A stretch of DNA of 64,000 nt, taken from Echinicola rosea (GTDB taxonomy: Bacteria > Bacteroidota > Bacteroidia > Cytophagales > Cyclobacteriaceae). This document shows, piece after piece, positions 27,704 through 35,075 of the stretch. The notes under the pieces were generated by a model that worked only from the letters and a program-made list of their open reading frames with translations, was not told the origin of the DNA and ran no database searches. Position 1 is the first letter of the stretch. Each line of letters starts with the position of its first letter. The stretch covers positions 5,260,001-5,324,000 of the forward strand of contig NZ_CP040106.1 in assembly GCF_005281475.1 (NCBI RefSeq), in the 5' to 3' direction. The position numbers and the translations under genes are program-made.

Positions 27704-28924
27704 TTACAGTATTATCATTTTGATAAAAATTCCAGTCACAAGCCAAGCATAACAAACAAAAGCTAACCATTTGAGTATTTTCTCCAACATTGGGCTTTTC
27801 GGTGCCATCTCCTTATGGTATTTAACGTCTCTTCCTTTATAAAAACCGAAGTAGATCAAAATTCCGGACACTATAAAAAATGCAATATTTAGGAAGAAGG
27901 TGTAGTCAATCTTAAAATGATCGCTCTCGGTAATGCTTTTTCCCGAACTATCCGGTAAGAAGTCTAAAAAGCTGAAGCCATAGTGCAAGAGTAAGGCTGT
28001 GACAATAAGTGAAGTAAACAATAGAAAGAGTATGAACAATGACATCTTCCACCCATAGTACTTGGCATTGATCCTGAGTACCGGGAAGACGATGAGGTCG
28101 CTAAAAATAAAGGCCATGACTCCTGCAAAGCTTACTCCCTTGCCAAACAACAATGCCGCCAATGGAATGTTTCCCATGGAGCCTATAAAGGTTAGAAACG
28201 CAGCTACAGGTCCCACAATGACATGTTCCAGAAGGGTAAAAAAACCAAAAGTGTTTTGGCCTTCACCAGTATTAATAAAAAGTGTCTGAAAAAAGCTGTC
28301 CGGTACAAAAGCCGAAACAATGCCCGCAATCGTAAAGCCCAAGGTCACGTCTTTCCATACCATCTTCCACTCCATGGCATATTGTTTGCCTACTTTTGCC
28401 CAGTTTTTTTTGGATTGGACCTTTTCCTTAAAGGAGGATGATTCCGCCTGCTTGTCAGAGGAGCTGTCGAGGTTCTTCCTTGCCTTTTCAATTAGCCCGT
28501 TGGGCTTGATCAGGCGAATCAGCAACCAACTGCAAAGGATCAACAAAATCCCTCCGACATACTCTCCGACTACAAATTGCCAGCCCAGGAAAATCGATAT
28601 GATAATTCCCAGCTCAATCACCAAGTTGGTCGACGCCAATAAAAAAGCAATAGAAGAAGCAAAACTTGCTCCCTTCTGGAAAAGGGATTTGGAGGTGGCC
28701 AATGCGGAGAAACTGCACGAACTGCTGATAAAACCGAAGAAGGTACCTAACAGTATACTTTTAGCCTTGGCATCGCCCATGGTTTCCTGCATACGCTTCT
28801 CTGTAACAAAGATTTGTATAAATGAACTTACAGCATAACCTAGGATAAAAGCCCACAGTGCCATCCAGAAAAAACCGGTACTGGTATACGCCGCTTCACC
28901 CCATTGTTTTAGAAAGTTGTCCAT
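27704..28924 (-). CDS. Permease (DUF318/ArsP-like)
   Basis: A 406-residue multi-helix inner-membrane protein with the FxSSSCSFSAL motif (FISSSCSFSALATSK) of the permease family that includes ArsP-like exporters. About eight or nine helices are visible. It lies 17 bp after the multicopper oxidase-barrel gene and 4 bp before the P1B-3 gene. The solute cannot be named; metal or organoarsenical export is the family context, and neighbours suggest copper. Confidence 0.75.
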   Translation of the reverse strand: MDNFLKQWGEAAYTSTGFFWMALWAFILGYAVSSFIQIFVTEKRMQETMGDAKAKSILLGTFFGFISSSCSFSALATSKSLFQKGASFASSIAFLLASTNLVIELGIIISIFLGWQFVVGEYVGGILLILCSWLLIRLIKPNGLIEKARKNLDSSSDKQAESSSFKEKVQSKKNWAKVGKQYAMEWKMVWKDVTLGFTIAGIVSAFVPDSFFQTLFINTGEGQNTFGFFTLLEHVIVGPVAAFLTFIGSMGNIPLAALLFGKGVSFAGVMAFIFSDLIVFPVLRINAKYYGWKMSLFILFLLFTSLIVTALLLHYGFSFLDFLPDSSGKSITESDHFKIDYTFFLNIAFFIVSGILIYFGFYKGRDVKYHKEMAPKSPMLEKILKWLAFVCYAWLVTGIFIKMIIL

Positions 28925-28941
28925 ATTGATTTTATTTAGTG

Positions 28942-31308
28942 TTAAAATCTGACAGATAGTCCGCCTCCCCCACCAAAGCGGTTATCATAACCGGCCATCA
29001 ATGAAAAATTTTTGGATAACAGGAATTCTCCGCCTGCATTCCAAACAATTTCCTGAGTATAGTTAGTATTACCTTCCAGGGTATTGACCCAACCCGCATC
29101 AAATTGGTATTCATAATAACCAAAAACGGAAAACCTGGGGAAGAGCATCAAAGATCGTCCGATTCCAATTCTTGGTCTTAATTCATTGTCAATTCTAATA
29201 TCGACATCAAACATATACGGAGTAAACCATCGGATACCGGCTACTGCTGTGGTATTGATATCATCCAAACTATTTTGAGTGGTATTTTCAACATTTACTC
29301 CCCCAAATACACGCAGATAGTCATACATATAATATTCATAAGAAAACTCTGCTTCAAAGTTTTTATTCCAACCATACTCTATTGCCAGATTAAATTGGTT
29401 GCGAATGTTTGAGGATACTATATTAAATGCACCGGTATGGGTAGCGAGGTCTGCCATTCCCCAATTATAAAATTTATTGGTTTCATGCACCAGGTTAGAA
29501 ACAGGATAGGGCTCCATTCTCTTATCTCTTGGGGTATCATAGCTCACCACTCGTGCCATACCTCCCATCATATGATAAAGGATGTGGCAATGAAAAAACC
29601 AGTCTCCATATTCATTACCATAGAATTCGATGGTTACTTTTTGCATTGGGGGCACATTAACAGTGTGTTTCAAAGGTGAGTAGTCTCCATTCTCATTAAT
29701 TACCCTGAAAAAATGCCCATGCAGGTGCATGGGATGGTGCATCATGGTGAGGTTGTTGAAAGTAATTCTCGTTACTTCACCCTCATTAATTTTAATCTTG
29801 TCTGTTTCAGCAAGGGGGATTCCGTTTAAGCTCCATACATATCGACTCATATTTCCTGTCAGGTTCAGCAAAATATCTCGTACCGGAATATCCTCATTAT
29901 AGGTGGTTTTATCCGGAGATTTCAAATAGTCATAATTGTACTCAGAAAACATATCCATCCCTTCCATTTGCATTTTGGAACCGTCATCTTTACTCTTAGC
30001 TTTCTTTCCCTGCATCTCCATACCAGCCATATTTTTATTTTGGGTATTACCATGTTCTTCATGCTTCATATCCATGTTATGATGTTCAGTCATCCCTGAG
30101 TCGCTCTGGTTCATATCCATTCCGCTCATTAATTCATCCATCTGCATTCCCCACCTTTTCATCATTTTCTCCGGCTCATCTTTTTTTGGCCTAAACTTTA
30201 ATGCAGGTGCCCCCATCCTCATATCCATTTTTGACATCTGCATCATCATACCAATTTTATCTGGGCGGGGCACTGGCGGTGCCGAAAGGACATCACCGTT
30301 TCCTAAAAAAGCCGATGCAGTCCCTGATCCATCCTGGGCTGTAATCCGGAATTCCATCTTACTTTTTTTTGGAATAGTAACAATAAAATCATAAGTCTCT
30401 GCTATAGCAATAAAGGTTTTGTTATGTTCGATAGGTACCACATTTAAGCCATCTGCAGACACTATTGTAGGGTTTCCTCCTCCAAAGGTCATCCAAAATG
30501 AGGTAGAAGCTGCCCCATTTATAATCCGCAGCCTAACTTTTTCACCGGATTTGAAATCCGGGTAATCTTGCCTCTTTTCCCCATTTACAAGGAATGTAGG
30601 GTAATAAATATCGGCAATATCAGCGCCCTCCATTCTTTGTCGCCAAAACTCGAGCTGTGCACCCAGTGCACCCCGTGCAATAACCTGATTAAGGGGTGTG
30701 GCCGTTCCTTTTCTCCAGTTGTACCATTCAGTACCTCTTTTTAAAAACCGTAGTACGTCCATGGGTTTTTCATTGGTCCAATCCGAAAGGACCATCACCA
30801 ATTCTTTATCATATTCAAGCACTTTTTCTTTCGGTTCGATCACGATAGAACCGTAAACGCCACTTTGTTCCTGTAGCATGGTATGTGAATGATACCAATA
30901 AGTGCCTGATTGTTTGATCGGAAATTCATATTTCAGGGTTTTCCCAGGTTGAATAGGCGGTGTGGTGAGATAAGGAACACCGTCATAAAAATTGGGAAGC
31001 AACAGCCCATGCCAATGAACAGAAGTTTCTTCCCTCATCTCATTCTTTACGTAAATTACTGCATATTCCCCTTCTGTAAAACGTAAGGTAGGGCCCGGAA
31101 TCCCTCCATCAATGGTCATCCCCATCACCTCCTTCCCTGCTTTACTTACTTTTTCTTCCCTCAGGGTGATGGTATACTCTCTGACAGGTAGGTTTTGTGA
31201 GTTTCCTTCTACAGACTTCTCCATAAGGCTTTGTCCCCTGACAGAGAAGAATGAAATAGTTATGAAAAATAAAATAATATATGGTTTAATCGCATAGCTA
31301 TTCATCAT
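28942..31308 (-). CDS. Multicopper oxidase (CopA-type) fused to a CopB-like outer-membrane barrel
   Basis: A 788-residue fusion. Signal (~1-25), first cupredoxin domain with HWHG (98-101) and WYHSH (~139), then a long Met/His-rich region (~350-460: GMDMNQSDSGMTEHHNMD) typical of Cu(I) oxidases, and last cupredoxin motifs HHPMHLHGHFFR (~545) and WFFHCHILYHMMGGM (~590). Residues ~620-788 are amphipathic strands (AIEYGWNKNFEAEFSYEYY) ending LSVRF, resembling the CopB copper-tolerance outer-membrane family. It probably detoxifies Cu(I) in the periplasm from an outer-membrane anchor. It is the first gene of the copper block. Confidence 0.9.
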   Translation of the reverse strand: MMNSYAIKPYIILFFITISFFSVRGQSLMEKSVEGNSQNLPVREYTITLREEKVSKAGKEVMGMTIDGGIPGPTLRFTEGEYAVIYVKNEMREETSVHWHGLLLPNFYDGVPYLTTPPIQPGKTLKYEFPIKQSGTYWYHSHTMLQEQSGVYGSIVIEPKEKVLEYDKELVMVLSDWTNEKPMDVLRFLKRGTEWYNWRKGTATPLNQVIARGALGAQLEFWRQRMEGADIADIYYPTFLVNGEKRQDYPDFKSGEKVRLRIINGAASTSFWMTFGGGNPTIVSADGLNVVPIEHNKTFIAIAETYDFIVTIPKKSKMEFRITAQDGSGTASAFLGNGDVLSAPPVPRPDKIGMMMQMSKMDMRMGAPALKFRPKKDEPEKMMKRWGMQMDELMSGMDMNQSDSGMTEHHNMDMKHEEHGNTQNKNMAGMEMQGKKAKSKDDGSKMQMEGMDMFSEYNYDYLKSPDKTTYNEDIPVRDILLNLTGNMSRYVWSLNGIPLAETDKIKINEGEVTRITFNNLTMMHHPMHLHGHFFRVINENGDYSPLKHTVNVPPMQKVTIEFYGNEYGDWFFHCHILYHMMGGMARVVSYDTPRDKRMEPYPVSNLVHETNKFYNWGMADLATHTGAFNIVSSNIRNQFNLAIEYGWNKNFEAEFSYEYYMYDYLRVFGGVNVENTTQNSLDDINTTAVAGIRWFTPYMFDVDIRIDNELRPRIGIGRSLMLFPRFSVFGYYEYQFDAGWVNTLEGNTNYTQEIVWNAGGEFLLSKNFSLMAGYDNRFGGGGGLSVRF

Positions 31309-31559
31309 TGGTTGCTTTTAAGGTGGAAGTTTCAAAGGCTAATTTAAACTACATCTATGCTGTTCTTTCCAATCTGATCTAGCACTAAGATCCTTTACTA
31401 AAATAGTATAACTGACTATTTACCATTATGCACATTTAAGGTACTAAATCCCCTTGATGAAATTGTCCGATTTTTTCTAAATCAGTTAAACAGGTGATGA
31501 TGGATTCAAACTTAGGGGATATGGTGAACCAACTTTACAAATTATTTTTTTTTGGTTTT

Positions 31560-31587
31560 CAGGGCTGTGTACATTCCCACAGCCCTG
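31560..31587 (-). terminator. Perfect 10-bp hairpin after the split lipoprotein gene
   Basis: CAGGGCTGTG pairs with CACAGCCCTG around an 8-base loop, 8 bp past the stop codon at 31596. On this strand it is followed by an A-rich rather than a U-rich tract, so it may be an mRNA-end stabiliser or a weak terminator; on the plus strand a T-run precedes it. Confidence 0.55.
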
Positions 31588-31595
31588 AGTATAAT

Positions 31596-32280
31596 TTATT
31601 CATCTTCAAGCACGGCTGTCTCGATGGAACCGATCTGAATCTTACCCTTGCCGTCAACCATTATCCCCACAAACCCATTGGCCATTTTATCACCATGTCC
31701 ATGAGTAACGGTCTTTTCATCAACATAACCTTTAAAATGGGTTCCTGCTGCCGTTACCTTTAGCGACATCCAGTCATTGCCGGAATCAAAGTCACCTTCA
31801 TCAAATACATCTTCCTGCCCGTTTACCACTCTTCCCAGTTTCATGTTTTGGCCTTTTATGGCTATAAAATCATAACTGGTAAGGTCTTTGGCATGATGTA
31901 TCAAGCTGATGGTACCTGTAAAGTCAAGCTTTTTCAATTTTACGATCATGCCCACATTCCCATATTGATTATGGAAAACAAAGGCAGCTGGCGTGCCATC
32001 GGAATCTAGTTCAAGAACCTGTTCACCATCAACTTCTTTTACAACCGGATTGATATTTTCCAAATTTCCTGTAATAAAATGAAAGTCTGATTTTATAAGA
32101 TCTATTCCATTTCCACTTGGGGTCCAGGTCTTATTTTGTCCCATTTTCATTTCAGCATGAGTACCATGACCATTACCTGATGTTTCCCCATGTGAATGTG
32201 TCTCTTCTTTTTGATGATGACCCTTTTCCTTCATTTCTAAGTGTTCCTGTCCCTCAGCCTCGGCTTGTTCACTTTTTTTT
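31596..32280 (-). pseudogene. 3' half of a split lipoprotein gene (His-rich, concanavalin-like)
   Basis: The open frame from ATG 32234 encodes 212 residues without a signal peptide, although the protein composition is envelope-like. In frame upstream of the ATG it continues (KKSEQAEAEGQEHLE) to a poly-A tract at 32273-32280, then turns into non-gene sequence. The 5' half with a lipoprotein signal lies beyond the IS110-type element. The N-terminal part is His/Glu-rich (HHQKEETHSHGE), then a beta-rich domain (EVDGEQVLELDSDGTPAAFVFHNQ) of the type found in LamG-like or DUF1080 folds. It probably bound a metal or polymer at the cell surface; function is unknown. Confidence 0.7.
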
Positions 32281-32385
32281 CTGAAAGAGAAAATCTAAAA
32301 ATAGGCTTATTCAGTCATTTTTAAATCTGGGAAGGCATAGTTCAGCTATCCTTTGAAAGGTTGTTAAAAGGACTGTAAATTAAGT

Positions 32386-32451
32386 TAGGCCAAGTTAGAG
32401 AGTAAAATTTTTTCTACATGCTCGAAGCAATAACCGTTTGTTCTTGGCCTA
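32386..32451 (-). ncRNA. Candidate IS110/IS1111 guide (bridge/seek) RNA stem-loop
   Basis: TAGGCCAAG (32386-32394) and CTTGGCCTA (32443-32451) form a perfect 9-bp stem around a 48-base loop, within the non-coding region downstream of the transposase, where IS1111-group elements encode their guide RNA. No other use for this structure is apparent. The assignment is inference. Confidence 0.4.
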
Positions 32452-32514
32452 TGAGTTCAGTTTTTATTCCGGGACTTGTAAATCACCAATAAAAGCTCGA
32501 ACTTTTACTTAAAC

Positions 32515-33747
32515 TTAATTGGGACGGATGTCCACTTGGACTCCGAGCCCGCGCAGGCGCTCCAAGGATTTCTTAATCTGCGCCTGCTTTCTTTTTTCCT
32601 GATAGGCTGTATGGTCAGGTTCGAGATAGGCCTCCTTGTTTTTGAGGATATAATACAGTGCAGTCAATATTTTGTGGGCCACTGCAATCAGTGCCTTTTT
32701 AGATCCACGGCGAGCCGCTACTGCTCCATATTTACGGTTCAAATAGGTCTCCTTGGTGTGTGATGCGGCCCAGGCAGCTTCGACCAATGCAGTTTTCAAG
32801 TATTTGTTCCCATGTGTGATGCGGGTTGACTTTTTCTTGCCTGCACTTTCGTTGTTGCCCGGGGAGACTCCTGCCCAGGATGCCAGATGTTTGTGATCCG
32901 GAAAAACCTCCATGTCATTGCCTGTCTCGGCCAGTATGTTCATAGCGGTTTCTTTTCCCACTCCGGGTATGGTCTGGAGTAAATCGACCTCCTGTTGAAG
33001 CTCGGCTGCATAACTTTCAATTCTAGCCTCGATGTGCCTGATCTGAGCGTTGATCGAATCAATGGAATCACGGAGGGTGGACAGCATGAACCTGTGGTGA
33101 TCTGTGAGTCTTCCCCGGAGAGAAAGTTTGAGGTCTTCCATTTTTTTCCGTAAGGATCCCTTGGCAAGGTTGGCCAGGTATTCGGGGTCATCCTGTTTCT
33201 GGATCAAAGCATCGAGGATCAAGGTCCCGGAGACCCCAAAGACATCTGAGACCACTGAGGCCAGTTTGATATTGGCGTCTTCCAGGATTTTATGCACCCT
33301 GTTGCGTTGGGCGACACGCTGTGCGATCAGTTTGCGTTTATACCTGCATAGATCACGCAGCTCCCGTATCCACTCGGCAGGGACAAAACTCCCCTTTAGC
33401 AGACCGCTTAGGAGCAATTTGGCAATCCATTCACTGTCTTTTTTGTCTGTCTTGTGCCCGGGTACATTCTTGATATGCCGGGCATTGACCAGAATAATCT
33501 TAAAATCCTCTTCCAGGATGTTGTAGACAGGTTTCCAATAAACTCCGGTGCTTTCCATGGCAATATGGGTAATGGAAAGGGAGTTCAGCCATACTTGAAG
33601 CTCCTCGATCTGGGAGGTGAAAGTCCCGAAAGTCCTGGTCCCAATCTCAACGTCAATACCTCGGACCGTGGCTACAATCGTCTTTTGGTGAACATCAAGG
33701 CCGCAGCCCCGCTCGATCACCTGCTCGAATTTGATTTGTGATGACAT
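32515..33747 (-). CDS. IS110-family DEDD transposase
   Basis: A 410-residue recombinase. The N-terminal RuvC-like domain carries GLDVHQKT (Asp 17), AMESTGVYWKPVY (Glu ~64) and KTDKKDSEWIAKLL (Asp ~100 region). The C-terminal domain has DLLQTIPGVGKETAMNIL, the helix-hairpin-helix-like motif of the family, and LASWAGVSPGNNESAGKKK with the serine used in strand exchange. It is full-length and undamaged, so the element may be active. Confidence 0.95.
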   Translation of the reverse strand: MSSQIKFEQVIERGCGLDVHQKTIVATVRGIDVEIGTRTFGTFTSQIEELQVWLNSLSITHIAMESTGVYWKPVYNILEEDFKIILVNARHIKNVPGHKTDKKDSEWIAKLLLSGLLKGSFVPAEWIRELRDLCRYKRKLIAQRVAQRNRVHKILEDANIKLASVVSDVFGVSGTLILDALIQKQDDPEYLANLAKGSLRKKMEDLKLSLRGRLTDHHRFMLSTLRDSIDSINAQIRHIEARIESYAAELQQEVDLLQTIPGVGKETAMNILAETGNDMEVFPDHKHLASWAGVSPGNNESAGKKKSTRITHGNKYLKTALVEAAWAASHTKETYLNRKYGAVAARRGSKKALIAVAHKILTALYYILKNKEAYLEPDHTAYQEKRKQAQIKKSLERLRGLGVQVDIRPN

Positions 33748-33830
33748 AACCGATAAGTGAATGTGAATATTCTACTTATACGGAGAAACTCCTCTTTCAT
33801 CTCCGTTTGTGAAGTCCTAATTCATGAATG

Positions 33831-33913
33831 TTTTTATCCTGTGAACAAGATGTAATGCCTATCATTACCGAAAGCAAGGCGCCTGAAAAAAATAATCTTG
33901 TATTATTATTCAT
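33831..33913 (-). pseudogene. 5' part of the split lipoprotein gene
   Basis: ATG at 33913 opens MNNNTRLFFSGALLSVMIG followed by ITSCSQDK, a lipoprotein signal with the lipobox ITSC, and then runs into the element (NIHELGLHKRR and a stop at 33797-33799). Joining it at the A-tract with the 3' half gives a continuous reading CSQDKKSEQAEAEG. The gene starts 27 bp after the DUF2231 gene, so it belonged to that operon. Confidence 0.65.
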
Positions 33914-33939
33914 GACTTTAAATTTTTGTTTGTTTAATT

Positions 33940-34395
33940 TTATTTTTTAGTTCCTACACCATATTTATATACCAGTTTGCCTCCAAGATCCGCAGTTTTA
34001 GTCACCATACCCATACCTGCCAATCCCAGTATGAAAAGAAGAACAGCCAACCACCTGTTCCTGTCCCTCTGTATCCAAAAAAGAACAAGACGGATTATCG
34101 CATAAGCCGAAAGAAAGTAAAAAGTATACCTCCCCCAATCAGAATGGTTTCCTGCAGTTATTTCTCCCTGCATGGGTACAGAAACCATATCTATCGCCTG
34201 TGTTCCACTTAGATAAGCCGCAAAACCTCCTAGTGCTCCCATAGTATATAAAGTGACCGTCATATTCCTGATCCAGCTTTTGGAGCAGAATAATAAAATC
34301 AGGTCAGCAATGACGGCCACAGACCACAACACTATCGGGAAATGGATGATCATTGGATGAATGTTGGGTGCCCATTCGGGCCACAAAACCTCCAT
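33940..34395 (-). CDS. DUF2231-family membrane protein
   Basis: A 151-residue inner-membrane protein of about four helices. The signature NIHPMIIHFPIVLW is that of DUF2231. The family is found with cytochrome and metal genes, but its molecular role is unknown. It follows the DUF3347 gene by 6 bp, in the CusABC operon. Confidence 0.8.
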   Translation of the reverse strand: MEVLWPEWAPNIHPMIIHFPIVLWSVAVIADLILLFCSKSWIRNMTVTLYTMGALGGFAAYLSGTQAIDMVSVPMQGEITAGNHSDWGRYTFYFLSAYAIIRLVLFWIQRDRNRWLAVLLFILGLAGMGMVTKTADLGGKLVYKYGVGTKK

Positions 34396-34401
34396 AGTTT
34401 C

Positions 34402-34932
34402 TTATTTGATCGTTTCCTTCACACTCCCACATTTCAGCATTTTATCGCCAAAATATGGATTCTTGATTTCCCTTTGGCTTGATAGCCAATAAGCACCGGT
34501 ATTTCCATTGGCCATCGGGCAGTAATCCAGGTATACCTCACCCTTTGAAGGAGCATTTGCTTTAACCAAAACGGCCATTTCTTTACTCAATGAGGCAAAG
34601 GCTTTCCGTTGGTCATCGAGATTGGAAGCTGAGGCTATTTTACCTGCTTCCTCCTGCACTGTTTTCGCATCCTTTACAGATTCTAAAGACTGTTTAAGCT
34701 TCTCCGCAGCCTTTTGGACTTCTCCGGACTGTGACGCTACTAGAGCATCTTTAAGGGCTATATAATGGCTATAGGTACTTCCCACCTCTTTGTTTTTAAA
34801 CACAGGTTCTATGTGTTGGGCCATTTTTTTCTTATCTCCATGATTGCTATGGTCATGTTGTGCATAAACCCCAAGGCTGATTAAAGCCATTACCGCTACC
34901 AGCAGCGCTTTTTTACTCATTACATTTTTCAT
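34402..34932 (-). CDS. DUF3347 periplasmic protein
   Basis: A 176-residue protein: signal peptide (LLVAVMALISLGVYAQ), a His/Lys-rich start (HDHSNHGDKKK), then a helical DUF3347 domain ending VYLDYCPMANGNTGAYWLS...LKCGSVKETIK with two conserved Cys. The same domain forms the C-terminus of the CusB-like adaptor next door, with clear sequence similarity (FCPMADNNRGATWLS...LTCGEVKSTIK). It may bind copper in the periplasm and exchange it with the adaptor; that is inference. Confidence 0.85.
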   Translation of the reverse strand: MKNVMSKKALLVAVMALISLGVYAQHDHSNHGDKKKMAQHIEPVFKNKEVGSTYSHYIALKDALVASQSGEVQKAAEKLKQSLESVKDAKTVQEEAGKIASASNLDDQRKAFASLSKEMAVLVKANAPSKGEVYLDYCPMANGNTGAYWLSSQREIKNPYFGDKMLKCGSVKETIK

Positions 34933-34943
34933 TTTGTTGATTT

Positions 34944-35075
34944 TTATAGGTTAAACATTTGTAGTAGGGCTATACCGACCACTATAAGGATTACTATTCC
35001 CCATATGATCCGAAAAGCCCATATTTTTAATTTTGAGGGAGGATTTTCATCCCCCGTTTTGCAACATTCCTTCAT
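34944..35075 (-). CDS. Small single-helix protein with N-terminal CC motif
   Basis: A 43-residue protein too short for the usual ORF cutoffs. It begins MKECCKTGDENPPSK and then has one membrane helix (IIWGIVILIVVGIALLQMF). Its ATG overlaps the CusB stop (ATGA), so the two are translationally coupled, and it lies before the DUF3347 gene. The Cys pair at residues 4-5 could bind metal. Similar short proteins are found in Bacteroidota cus loci; the role is unknown. Confidence 0.65.
   Translation of the reverse strand: MKECCKTGDENPPSKLKIWAFRIIWGIVILIVVGIALLQMFNL

Larger units (their letters stand above)
32281..33830 (-). mobile_element. IS110/IS1111-type insertion element
   Basis: About 1.55 kb, inferred from where the split lipoprotein reading frame stops on each side (5 A at 33831-33835 on one side, 8 A at 32273-32280 on the other). 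It holds one DEDD transposase. The non-coding part downstream of the transposase (~234 bp) is longer than the one upstream (~83 bp), as in the IS1111 group, which also carries a guide RNA there. TGAAAGAG occurs near both ends in inverted orientation. The boundaries are approximate to a few bases because of the A-tracts. Confidence 0.75.
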
